A stretch of 23,506 bases of DNA from a virus (IMGVR_UViG_3300010883_000493:1-23506); one strand, 5' to 3'; numbered from the stretch's first letter, positions 1 to 6,039 are shown. Notes: a model not told the origin generated them from the letters alone. Numbers and translations are program-made.

Positions 1-2
1 CA

Positions 3-95
3 TACGGTAATGGTTGGTGGATATTTGCAGGATTAGCGTCAGTAAAAAGAACACATTGGATAGATAAATTCAGAAAAACAGGAGGATTAGAATAA
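3..95 (+). CDS. C-terminal end of an unidentified gene cut by the window edge
   Basis: One frame stays open from the left edge to a TAA at 93-95 and gives about 31 residues, starting YGNGWWIFAGLASV and ending in GGLE. The other two + frames hit stops within the first 40 bases. The codon pattern is like that of the genes downstream and it runs in the same direction, so it is read as the tail of the gene before the 101 gene. Nothing in so short a piece identifies a function. An AGGAGG-like run near its end, at about 79-84, probably serves the next gene, although the spacing of about 16 bases is long. Confidence 0.5.
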   Translation, partial: YGNGWWIFAGLASVKRTHWIDKFRKTGGLE

Positions 96-100
96 TACGA

Positions 101-379
101 ATGAGTAAAAAGAAAATAAGAGAACCAGACCCAGATATTTGGGTTTGTCAGTGGTGTGGAAGTGATGATATTTATGAAGCAGCATATGTTCCAATGAATA
201 ATGTTACACTAAAATGGGACTATATTAAATGGCCTAAGAATAGTGGAGATTACATATCAGATTGTTGTGGTGATTTCGAACATCCAGTTACAGAATTTGA
301 ATGGCACGAAATAGTATTTGAAGAATGTCATGGAAACAAACACGAAATAATGAAAATAATAGAAGGGAGTAGAATGTGA
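101..379 (+). CDS. Small Cys-containing protein of unknown function
   Basis: A 92-residue acidic protein that I do not recognise. A CxxC pair lies near the N-terminus (VCQWCGSDD) and a CC pair follows about 35 residues later (SDCCGD). This spacing would suit a small zinc-binding knuckle, but no named family is evident. The segment between the pairs is rich in Trp, Tyr and Lys. The stop codon (TGA at 377-379) overlaps the GTG start of the next gene, so the two are probably translationally coupled. It belongs to the + strand run of early or replication genes. Confidence 0.6.
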   Translation: MSKKKIREPDPDIWVCQWCGSDDIYEAAYVPMNNVTLKWDYIKWPKNSGDYISDCCGDFEHPVTEFEWHEIVFEECHGNKHEIMKIIEGSRM

Positions 380-618
380 GTGAATTACAATTTACAATAG
401 TAGAAGATAAAAACGGTAATAAAATATGTAGAGTACCTATGTGTGACAAACACGTTCTTACAAGAGGAGTGTGTAAACCTTGTTATAGTATAGCTACACA
501 AGCAGTAAAGCGTGGATTAACTACTTGGAAGAAGTTGGTAGATAATGATAAGATATTACCAGCAGGAACAAAGGGAAGAAAAAGAAGTGAAAACTTAAAT
601 TGGATGTTAGAAGAATGA
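376..618 (+). CDS. Small basic Cys-rich protein, possible zinc finger
   Basis: An 80-residue protein that starts with GTG at 376 in a GTGA overlap with the preceding stop; GGGAG at about 365-369 is a reasonable ribosome binding site. Residues about 18-36 hold Cys and His (CRVPMCDKHV, then CKPCYSIA) in a pattern CxxxxCxxH...CxxC typical of a small zinc-binding fold. The C-terminal half is Lys/Arg-rich (KGRKRSENLNW), which would suit nucleic acid binding. This pattern occurs in many small phage proteins of unknown role. The zinc-finger reading is an inference from the spacing of the residues. Confidence 0.6.
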   Translation: MSELQFTIVEDKNGNKICRVPMCDKHVLTRGVCKPCYSIATQAVKRGLTTWKKLVDNDKILPAGTKGRKRSENLNWMLEE

Positions 619-1010
619 TGACAAACAATTATAGAATACTAGAAAACATAAAATCTAATCTAAAAATGGTAAGAGAACAATTAGACTCTGAAAACAAAGT
701 GATAAACAGATATCATTTTACATCGATACTAATTAATGATATTGCTGATAGATTAGATATTGGTGCTAAACGCTACGGTGAAGAAGTACCAATAGAAGTT
801 AGTGATGGAAGAGATATGGGAGTAGAAGCATATGAAGAATTATGCGATGCTGTAGTATATCTATCATCATTAACATTACGATTAAAGTCATATAAAGATA
901 ATAATTTAGAAATAGACACTCCACAAATAATAGCAATTAATAGTGTGTTGTTTAATACTTTATATCAATTAATTATATTCTTAGAATCGTACGAAGTAGA
1001 AAATAGATAA
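615..1010 (+). CDS. MazG-like / nucleotide pyrophosphohydrolase-related protein
   Basis: Probably 131 residues from the ATG at 615 or 618, which overlaps the preceding stop at 616-618. An in-frame ATG at 600 would only add five residues copied from the overlap. The central part reads ILINDIADRLDIGAKRYGEE, then a run with E-E-L-C-D-A-V-V-Y-L. This recalls the phage dNTP pyrophosphohydrolase/MazG-like group, in which a helix with spaced Glu and an EExxD-type pair bind magnesium. If so, it would hydrolyse (d)NTPs and adjust nucleotide pools or alarmones in the infected cell. The match is by eye and partial, with no full EXXE12-28EXXD motif that I can prove, so an unknown helical protein is the alternative. 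Confidence 0.5.
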   Translation: MMTNNYRILENIKSNLKMVREQLDSENKVINRYHFTSILINDIADRLDIGAKRYGEEVPIEVSDGRDMGVEAYEELCDAVVYLSSLTLRLKSYKDNNLEIDTPQIIAINSVLFNTLYQLIIFLESYEVENR

Positions 1011-1014
1011 ACTA

Positions 1015-1061
1015 ATTGTTGGAGTAAGAGTATAAATTGTTTATATTCTTACTCTAATAAT
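1015..1061 (+). promoter_or_regulatory. Long hairpin in the spacer before the annealing-protein gene
   Basis: Bases 1015-1035 pair with 1041-1061 around the 5-base loop ATTGT. This gives 21 continuous pairs, of which three are G-U (G1018-T1058, G1021-T1055, G1030-T1046). The core is GAGTAAGA against TCTTACTC. It is followed by a TAA repeat tract and then AAAGGAG, not by a T run, so a classic intrinsic terminator is unlikely. It could stabilise or mark a 5' end for processing, or act as an attenuator between the gene ending at 1010 and the one starting at 1082. Confidence 0.6.
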
Positions 1062-1081
1062 AATAATAAAGGAGAACTTAT

Positions 1082-1636
1082 ATGAAGTTCAAAGGTAGAG
1101 AGTACACAGAAGTAAAAGATAGGCTTATCGCATTCGCAGATGAGTTTCCACAAGCTACAATACAAACAGAATTATTACAAGTAAGTCAAATTATTGATAC
1201 ACCAACAGGTGAAACGTGTAATGAATATGTTGTAAAAGCTACAATATCACCAAGTCCTGTACAAGAACCAGAATGGTTTTATGTAGGTCATGCGGCTGAA
1301 CGTGATAATACAGGGTTTGTTAATAAAACTTCAGCATTAGAAAACGGAGAAACATCAGCAGTAGGTCGTGCCTTAGCATTTGCAGGCTTTGGTGGTGACT
1401 TTGCTATTGCTAGTAAAGAAGAAGTAGATAATGCTAAAGCAAAACAAAAAGTAATCAACCCTACTATCAAAACATTAGAAGCTATGGACAAGCTAGCTAA
1501 TTCAGGAATACTATCAGATGAAGATGTATTACGTTATAAACAAAAACGTGGTGCAGGATTCTTTGATACTAAACTAAAAGTCCAACAAAGTACAGAATAC
1601 TTTGAATCATTAACTAATAATAAAGGAGCTAAATAA
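1082..1636 (+). CDS. Single-strand annealing protein, Rad52/ERF-like
   Basis: A 184-residue protein with a strong AAAGGAG ribosome binding site at 1069-1075. The N-terminus (residues 8-31: a YTEV...RLIAFADEFPQA segment followed by IQTELL) and the block at 84-115 (TSALENGETSAVGRALAF, then AGFGG and ASKEEV) are the hallmarks of a phage family often annotated as a Rad52-type or ERF-like recombinase. Such proteins bind single-stranded DNA and anneal complementary strands during recombination-dependent replication. The C-terminal 60 residues are charged and probably flexible or partner-binding. The SSB-like gene follows directly through a TAATG junction, which fits a shared role on single-stranded DNA. 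The family assignment comes from remembered motifs, not from a search. Confidence 0.65.
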   Translation: MKFKGREYTEVKDRLIAFADEFPQATIQTELLQVSQIIDTPTGETCNEYVVKATISPSPVQEPEWFYVGHAAERDNTGFVNKTSALENGETSAVGRALAFAGFGGDFAIASKEEVDNAKAKQKVINPTIKTLEAMDKLANSGILSDEDVLRYKQKRGAGFFDTKLKVQQSTEYFESLTNNKGAK

Positions 1637-2181
1637 TGGCTATAACTGGAACTAAACAACCAAGACAAACAAATGGAATGATGAAAAACTACTTCGTTAA
1701 TAACTGTACAATTGACAGTGCTGAACAAGCAGAATCACCATACCACGATTGTAGTGTTCGTGTACAACTTACAGACACTAGCAATGGATATAACTATAAT
1801 CTATTCGTAAATCAAAACTTCGAAAAGGATACAGCAGGAGTTGTTGTAGATTTATCATTTCCAGATAATCTAAACACGCTATATCTTTCTAGTGGAGCAG
1901 ATATTAATGTATCAGATAATGGTAAAGTTAACTTAACTGATTTGATTGGTAAAGAGATTGCTGTAATCAATTATATGTCAAACGGTAAGTACAAAAAACA
2001 AATATGGCAAACAGTGGGTAAATCAGATGACCACGATGCTTTAACTGTTAAATTTGAAAAATCTGTAAAAGACGGATACCCTAAGAACTTTATAGGATAT
2101 TCATCATCTACAGAAGAAGTTGCTGATTTAAAAACAGAAGTATTAAAATCAGTACCTAAATCAGACGGTATGCCGTTTTAA
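1636..2181 (+). CDS. Single-stranded DNA-binding protein (SSB-like)
   Basis: A 181-residue protein whose ATG shares a base with the stop of the annealing-protein gene (TAATG). The first 130 residues are rich in beta-prone and aromatic segments (for example YNYNLFVNQNF and the QIWQTVGK end), compatible with an OB fold. The tail is acidic and polar and ends in SDGMPF, close to the DDxPF tip with which bacterial SSB recruits partner proteins. Position between an annealing protein and a primase-helicase supports a role in coating single-stranded DNA at the phage fork. There is no strong sequence identity to bacterial SSB, so the call rests on the tip, the size and the context. Confidence 0.65.
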   Translation: MAITGTKQPRQTNGMMKNYFVNNCTIDSAEQAESPYHDCSVRVQLTDTSNGYNYNLFVNQNFEKDTAGVVVDLSFPDNLNTLYLSSGADINVSDNGKVNLTDLIGKEIAVINYMSNGKYKKQIWQTVGKSDDHDALTVKFEKSVKDGYPKNFIGYSSSTEEVADLKTEVLKSVPKSDGMPF

Positions 2182-2447
2182 TGACATCTGAAAAGATAAT
2201 CATTAAATGGCTATCTAGTCGTGTTAATTCTTCAGACCCGTGGTTTTATTCGTATAACTTCGAGTCTGAAGTACCGATGTATGGTAGATTGGCACATCAA
2301 AAAATACACACAGCAAGTACTTATTCAAGAGCATTTAGAAAATTACGTGAAAGTAATACTTTAAGTCGCTATGGATTAAAACTAGAAGAAATTAAACATA
2401 AAGATAATGGAGCAGTAAAAGGATGGAAAATAATCAAAGATTCATAG
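2181..2447 (+). CDS. Small basic protein, possible winged-helix DNA-binding protein
   Basis: An 88-residue protein that I do not recognise, starting in a TAATG overlap with the SSB-like gene. After an N-terminal helix (SEKIIIKWLSSRV) there is a Tyr/Arg-rich helix (TYSRAFRKLRES), then a short strand-like segment and a final GWKIIKD. This order would fit a small winged helix, but no motif is diagnostic. Its last 25 bases overlap the start of the primase-helicase gene in another frame, so the two are likely co-translated. Placement next to replication genes suggests an accessory role in initiation or helicase loading, which is inference only. Confidence 0.55.
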   Translation: MTSEKIIIKWLSSRVNSSDPWFYSYNFESEVPMYGRLAHQKIHTASTYSRAFRKLRESNTLSRYGLKLEEIKHKDNGAVKGWKIIKDS

Positions 2448-4225
2448 AGTATGTTGAAAACAGCATCTCTAATAGAAATCAAATCATACCAATTGACCTT
2501 TATCATAGTGCAGTTAAAAATACTTCATTTGTTGACAAAGAGAGCTATGGCTCTTATTATCGTTTTGATAACTCCTTATTTGAATACGTCAATAAAATAA
2601 GTTCTGTAAAAGGGTATGAAGGATTAGTATATGTAGATAGACTAATCTTAGATATTGATAAAAAAACATCCGATGATAACAGCCTTTATGAACAAGTAAA
2701 GGCTTATATCGGAATGTGTTTAGATTTTGGTATCAAAAGCGAAGATATAAATCTTTGGTATAGTGGTAGTGGATTTCATATTGAACTATTAGATGTATTT
2801 GGTTTTCAACCATCTAAAAATGTTCATGAGAAAGTAAAACAAACACTTACTAAACATTTTAACTTTGCTGATAGTATCTATGATAAAACAAGAATAATAA
2901 GAAGTAATTGGTCATTCAATTTAAAGACGAATAAATATAAAGTATATATTCCATTAAAATATCTAGAAGATATATCAATAGGAGAAATACAAAAAGCAGC
3001 GTCAAGTAAAGAAGAATACCAATCCTTCTCAGAAGAGTACAATGAATGGTATGGAGAATTAAACGAACCATACAAAACAATAGAACCATACTTACAAGCA
3101 AATATAATAGATGCACCAGTAACTATAAACAAAGCTATAAACAAAACAAGTAAAACAAATTCAGTTGTTACTTGTATGCAGCACGTTTTTAATGAAACTG
3201 CTCTTGAAGGTTCTAGACATCAAAAATCACTAAGATTAGCATCGTCTTATAAACGTGCAGGGTTGCCTTTCTTGGCAGCTGTTGCTAGTATATTAGAATG
3301 GAATAATAATAGTCTTAGTGCAAATAACATTACACGTATTGTTCAAAATGTATACGAAGGTAATTACCAATATGGTTGTAATGATATTGTTATGTCAGAG
3401 TATTGTGATAGTAAATGTATTTATTACAAAAACAAAAACTATACTTTAGATATAAAAGGAATTGAAGAACTAGAAGATTCATTCAGAGAATATATACAAA
3501 ATGATTTCTCTAAAAAATCAATTGATATGGCTGAAATATTCGAAGGAGTACCAAGCTATCAAATGAAACCAGGAGAACTTATTATATTTTCAGGTGATAC
3601 AGGTATGGGAAAAACAGCATTTGTACAAAACATCGTAGCAAAAGCTAAAAAAGACACCCTATTCCTATCATTAGAAATGAATGAATACTTAACATTTAGA
3701 CGGTTCGTACAAATAGTTGCTCATAAAACAAAAGATTGGGTTAATAATATGTACCTTAGTAATGAAAACGCTTCATTTAAGGAACTATTACATAATATTA
3801 AAATTATGACGATTCAACCTCAGTTAGATGCAGTAAAACGTATTGTAGCAGAACATGAACCAGCAGTACTAGTAGTAGATACTACTGATGAATTACAAAT
3901 AGAAGGATTCAGAAATGATATCCAAGAACAGAATATGAAGATTGATGCCTTAAAAAGTATTGCTCAAAAACATAACACTGTCGTATTAGCTATTCATCAC
4001 ATTAATAAGTCAAGTGCTATGGCAGGAAACTTAGGAGTACACTCATTAAAAGGTTCGTCAAATGTAGTTCAAAAAGCAGATAAGGTTATTATGATAAAAG
4101 GAGCTAATAGAGATGACAAACTTAGGACAATATCCTCGGTTAAATCTCGTGATGAAGCACCATTTGAAATGATAGCAGAGTTTAACTATGAAACAATGAC
4201 ATACAAGAAAGTAGAGTTAAAATGA
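2423..4225 (+). CDS. Primase-helicase: AEP-type primase fused to DnaB/RecA-type helicase
   Basis: A 600-residue protein likely to unwind the phage fork and lay primers. The N-terminal part has archaeo-eukaryotic primase (AEP) features: D77-I-D79 after a hydrophobic strand (RLILDID), then SGSGFH at 114-119, then a basic strand around 156-177 (TRIIRS, KYKVYIPL). Four Cys at 251, 319, 328 and 332 (YGC, then YCDSKC) flank a helical segment and may hold zinc or an iron-sulfur cluster. The C-terminal part is a RecA-like helicase: Walker A GDTGMGKT at 391-398, SLEM at 416-419, Walker B LVVDTTD at 483-489, and a sensor segment AIHHIN at 523-528. It differs from T7 gp4, whose primase is TOPRIM-type. 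GGAG about 10 bases before the ATG supports the start. Confidence 0.88.
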   Translation: MENNQRFIEYVENSISNRNQIIPIDLYHSAVKNTSFVDKESYGSYYRFDNSLFEYVNKISSVKGYEGLVYVDRLILDIDKKTSDDNSLYEQVKAYIGMCLDFGIKSEDINLWYSGSGFHIELLDVFGFQPSKNVHEKVKQTLTKHFNFADSIYDKTRIIRSNWSFNLKTNKYKVYIPLKYLEDISIGEIQKAASSKEEYQSFSEEYNEWYGELNEPYKTIEPYLQANIIDAPVTINKAINKTSKTNSVVTCMQHVFNETALEGSRHQKSLRLASSYKRAGLPFLAAVASILEWNNNSLSANNITRIVQNVYEGNYQYGCNDIVMSEYCDSKCIYYKNKNYTLDIKGIEELEDSFREYIQNDFSKKSIDMAEIFEGVPSYQMKPGELIIFSGDTGMGKTAFVQNIVAKAKKDTLFLSLEMNEYLTFRRFVQIVAHKTKDWVNNMYLSNENASFKELLHNIKIMTIQPQLDAVKRIVAEHEPAVLVVDTTDELQIEGFRNDIQEQNMKIDALKSIAQKHNTVVLAIHHINKSSAMAGNLGVHSLKGSSNVVQKADKVIMIKGANRDDKLRTISSVKSRDEAPFEMIAEFNYETMTYKKVELK

Positions 4226-4419
4226 ATATAGAAAATATATTTAAAATAGAAACAGTAAATATGGATGACTCAATACTACAAAAAGTAACGATGTTAACTA
4301 TATTTCACTTAAGTGTATTTGTATCAGAACAAAAAGGAAATCATTTTTCCTTTGCATTTGGTATAGGTCCAATAGAAATGGAATGGAGTGTAAGGCTATG
4401 GCTCACCCAAACAAAATAA
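4222..4419 (+). CDS. Small protein of unknown function
   Basis: A 65-residue product whose ATG overlaps the stop of the primase-helicase gene in an ATGA junction. It shows a short N-terminal charged part, a hydrophobic middle (TMLTIFHLSVFV) and an aromatic end (FSFAFGIGPIEMEW). The hydrophobic stretch is too short and broken to be a convincing membrane helix. No family is recognised. Its 3' end overlaps the 5' end of the resolvase-like gene. Coupled position and uninterrupted spacing are the main reasons to believe it is expressed. Confidence 0.5.
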   Translation: MNIENIFKIETVNMDDSILQKVTMLTIFHLSVFVSEQKGNHFSFAFGIGPIEMEWSVRLWLTQTK

Positions 4420-4730
4420 GAGGTAACAACCTTGAACGTGAATGTGTAAATATAGCAAAAAAAGAAGGGCTCTCAGCAAAGAGAGCCTATGCTTCTGATG
4501 GTAGAGCGTTAGGTAAATCAGAAAAAGTAGATTGTATGGTAGAAGAATACTGCATACAAGCTAAAAGAAGAAAGAAAGTAGCCCAATGGCTATATCCAGA
4601 GAATCATGCTGACGATGTAGATATTGTAGTTACTAGAATGGACCGTAAAGAAGCATTAGCTGTATTACCATATAGAGAATGGATAAGGTTAATTAAAATA
4701 GAAAAGGAGTTCAATGATGGACATGAGTAA
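4398..4730 (+). CDS. Holliday-junction-resolvase-like PD-(D/E)XK nuclease
   Basis: A 110-residue protein counted from the ATG at 4398, which has GGAG at 4385-4388 nine bases upstream; an in-frame ATG at 4383 has no good ribosome binding site. The order of motifs fits small Hjc-like or VRR-type nucleases: NNLERECVNIA (E13/E15) in the first helix, KRAYASDG at 28-35, VDC with D45, and IQAK at 53-56 in the position of the usual (D/E)xK. Gln in place of Glu is seen in some family members. Likely role: cutting branched recombination or replication intermediates before packaging. It works in the same gene group as the annealing and SSB-like proteins. The exact subfamily is uncertain. Confidence 0.68.
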   Translation: MAHPNKIRGNNLERECVNIAKKEGLSAKRAYASDGRALGKSEKVDCMVEEYCIQAKRRKKVAQWLYPENHADDVDIVVTRMDRKEALAVLPYREWIRLIKIEKEFNDGHE

Positions 4731-4923
4731 AGAAGAAGTAGCAGCAATAATGTCGTTAGCTAAAAAGATTCTTCAACATCAAAGTGATAAACAATGGTTG
4801 CAGGATTTACAAGATGAAAGTGTAGATACACCTGACGACTTAAAAGTTCTTAGAAAATCAGAAGATGAACATGATATGACTGGACGTCCAGGTCCAGGAA
4901 ATTGTGGGTGTCACAATGATTAA
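4717..4923 (+). CDS. Small acidic protein of unknown function
   Basis: About 68 residues. The two adjacent ATG codons at 4714 and 4717 follow AAAAGGAG (4702-4709); 4717 gives the better 7-base spacing. The N-terminal 35 residues form a charged helix (KEEVAAIMSLAKKILQHQSD) and the C-terminus ends in a Gly/Pro/Cys segment (GRPGPGNCGCHND) with CxC and a His that could bind a metal. No family is recognised. The start overlaps the end of the resolvase-like gene and the end overlaps the next small gene. Confidence 0.55.
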   Translation: MDMSKEEVAAIMSLAKKILQHQSDKQWLQDLQDESVDTPDDLKVLRKSEDEHDMTGRPGPGNCGCHND

Positions 4924-5062
4924 ATTTAGTAACGAAGAACTATTGATAATAAGGTCTGCTTTACTTAATTTTAAAAAAGCACCTTTTGTATCACAAGAAG
5001 AACAAGAAGTAATTAAAAAGATTATTCAAAACATTTACGATAATCTATTTAAAGAAGAGTAA
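4916..5062 (+). CDS. Short helical protein of 48 residues, unknown function
   Basis: A short open frame starting MIKFSNEELLIIRSAL and ending DNLFKEE, with its ATG eight bases before the end of the previous gene. It reads as two amphipathic helices separated by KAPFVSQEEQ, a helical hairpin often seen in small phage regulators or accessory proteins. Codon use is like that of its neighbours, it fills the gap exactly, and the non-coding leader begins right after its stop. The ribosome binding site is weak (GTGGGTG before the ATG), so translation may depend on coupling. Confidence 0.5.
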   Translation: MIKFSNEELLIIRSALLNFKKAPFVSQEEQEVIKKIIQNIYDNLFKEE

Positions 5063-5069
5063 CAAACAT

Positions 5070-5244
5070 TATTCCTCTCTCTACCTAATGCGATTTGAAG
5101 GAATCGAGTGGTTTAATCCACACTTAGCCTTAGTTTGATGGTTATCGACTAACGTTAATATGATTTACAAATCTTTAAGCTAGCATATGAGTAAAGTTGG
5201 TTCGGTTGGCACTGAATTTCATATAAAACTCAGAGAGAGGAATA
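5070..5244 (+). promoter_or_regulatory. Structured-looking leader or non-coding RNA closed by a 13-bp stem
   Basis: TATTCCTCTCTCT at 5070-5082 is the exact reverse complement of AGAGAGAGGAATA at 5232-5244. Together they could close a domain of about 175 bases that fills the largest non-coding stretch of the left arm. Inside are several possible hairpins: 5091-5095 with 5102-5106 (CGATT/AATCG), 5108-5111 with 5118-5121 (GTGG/CCAC), 5130-5139 with 5144-5152 (nine pairs, one bulge), and 5162-5165 with 5170-5173. The ribosome binding site AAAGGAG of the next gene lies ten bases downstream. A cis-regulatory leader, a free RNA or a DNA-level site are all possible; I recognise no known RNA family. 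Confidence 0.5.
5187..5213 (+). repeat. 27-nt element, copy 1 (could encode MSKVGSVGT)
   Basis: This 27-base stretch matches 5999-6025 at 23 of 27 positions in the same orientation. It begins ATGAGTAAAGT and ends TTGGCACT in both copies. Read from its ATG it encodes MSKVGSVGT and stays in frame with the downstream nuclease-like gene. It has no clear ribosome binding site. It lies in the 3' part of the structured leader. Confidence 0.65.
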
Positions 5245-5264
5245 TAAATAACAAAGGAGTATTA

Positions 5265-5639
5265 ATGAAACATAACAATGATTTTAGATTTGATTTAGAT
5301 TACGGTAAAGAAGGAGAAGGCATGTTACACAAAATGCTAACTGGCGAAGAAGGGTATAGGGTGGAAGTAAAAAGAGATAGACAAGCTCATAGAACAAACA
5401 ATCTATACTTTGAATATGAATCTAGAAACAAACCTTCTGGTATTGCTAAGACAGAAGCAGATTACTATTGCTACTTTATAACAGATACTTTTTGCTTTAT
5501 TATGAAAGTAGATGTATTAAAAGCAAAGCTAAGAAGGTTGATAAAAGAAAAAAAAGTAATTAATGACAAACAACCTGGAGGTGACAATAATACATCTCTT
5601 GGAGTATTAATAAGTATAAACAACTTTATGAAGGAGTAA
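5265..5639 (+). CDS. PD-(D/E)XK-like phage nuclease
   Basis: A 124-residue protein. The ATG at 5265 has a textbook AAAGGAG seven bases or so upstream, so it is preferred over the in-frame ATG at 5187, which would add 26 residues encoded by the leader. Key positions: GKEGEG at 14-19, VEVKRDR at 33-39 with E34-V35-K36 as the E-x-K pair, then a conserved-looking NNLYFEYESR, KPSGIAKTEADYYCY block at 45-70. This arrangement is typical of a small phage family related to restriction-type or VRR nucleases. The likely substrate is DNA, perhaps branched or host DNA. It is the second such fold within 1 kb. The stop overlaps the ribosome binding region of the GroES-like gene. Confidence 0.6.
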   Translation: MKHNNDFRFDLDYGKEGEGMLHKMLTGEEGYRVEVKRDRQAHRTNNLYFEYESRNKPSGIAKTEADYYCYFITDTFCFIMKVDVLKAKLRRLIKEKKVINDKQPGGDNNTSLGVLISINNFMKE

Positions 5640-5641
5640 GA

Positions 5642-5896
5642 ATGAAACCACTAAGAGATGAAGTAATAATAAAAGCTGTAAAGCAAGAAGTTCAAACAGC
5701 ATCGGGTATTGTATTACCAGATGCTATACCACCTAAGCAAACAACGGGTACAGTTATAGCAGTAGGTAAAGATGTAAAAGAAGTAAAATTAAACAATAAT
5801 GTTTTATTCGGAGAGGATTCGTACTACGCAATATCAATTAATGAAAATGATGTATTGTTTATAAAAGAATTGAATATATTAGCTATTTTAGATTAA
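5642..5896 (+). CDS. GroES-like co-chaperonin (Cpn10)
   Basis: An 84-residue protein that lines up with bacterial GroES nearly end to end: KPLRDEVIIKAV at the N-terminus, a mobile-loop region with SGIVLPDA, then GTVIAVGKDVKEVKLNNNVLFGEDSYYA, and the C-terminal VLFIKELNILAIL. GroES caps the GroEL ring; phage versions such as T4 gp31 or related proteins adapt the host GroEL for capsid folding. It is slightly shorter than the usual 95-100 residues, mainly in the roof-loop part. AAGGAG stands five bases upstream of its ATG. No GroEL gene is seen in this window, so it would work with the host ring. It is the last + strand gene before the convergent junction. Confidence 0.88.
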   Translation: MKPLRDEVIIKAVKQEVQTASGIVLPDAIPPKQTTGTVIAVGKDVKEVKLNNNVLFGEDSYYAISINENDVLFIKELNILAILD

Positions 5897-5938
5897 TAAT
5901 TAAAAACAGGCTCTTAGAATAGCCTTGTAAGCCTTTAA

Positions 5939-5974
5939 AATAAATTAAGCGAACACTATGTCGCTTATTTTATT
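5939..5974. terminator. Bidirectional intrinsic terminator between convergent operons
   Basis: Bases 5939-5952 pair with 5961-5974 around the 8-base loop ACACTATG; 13 of 14 positions pair, with one T-T mismatch (5945/5968). The inner part, AAGCGA/TCGCTT, is the strongest. The right arm ends in ATTTTATT and the left arm in AATAAATT, so an RNA from either strand would show a hairpin with a U-rich end. It lies between the GroES-like gene (+) and the end of the giant gene (-), where a two-way terminator is expected. Confidence 0.72.
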
Positions 5975-5998
5975 AACATTCGATACAGTATGGATTTA

Positions 5999-6025
5999 AT
6001 GAGTAAAGTGGGCTCTATTGGCACT
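5999..6025 (+). repeat. 27-nt element, copy 2 (could encode MSKVGSIGT)
   Basis: It matches 5187-5213 at 23 of 27 positions. Read from its ATG it would encode only MSKVGSIGTLT before a TAA at 6032-6034. It sits in the convergent junction, 15 bases past the end of the giant gene on the other strand. Three of the four differences from copy 1 fall on third codon positions and are silent; the fourth changes Val to Ile. Confidence 0.65.
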
Positions 6026-6039
6026 CTAACTTAACAATG

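Noticed and set aside
1015-1061. Rho-independent terminator before the annealing-protein gene
   Set aside because: The stem is long but is AT-rich at its base and is followed by a TAA repeat and a ribosome binding site, not a T run.
1056-1070. TAA trinucleotide run as a functional repeat
   Set aside because: Only about four units in an AT-rich spacer; probably an unstructured run before the ribosome binding site.
1288-1728. Open frames on the - strand opposite the annealing and SSB-like genes
   Set aside because: They lie fully within convincing + strand genes, have no ribosome binding sites, and give low-complexity hydrophobic products.
5071-5244. A tRNA, tmRNA or hammerhead ribozyme in the leader
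   Set aside because: GGTTCGGTT recalls a T loop, but no flanking T stem, acceptor stem or anticodon arm can be formed, and no CTGATGA/GAAA core is present.
5187-6025. The 27-nt element as a simple pair of early promoters
   Set aside because: Copy 2 in the same orientation would drive antisense RNA into the virion operon. A weak TTTACA-16-TATGAG match exists only at copy 1. Not excluded, but not supported.
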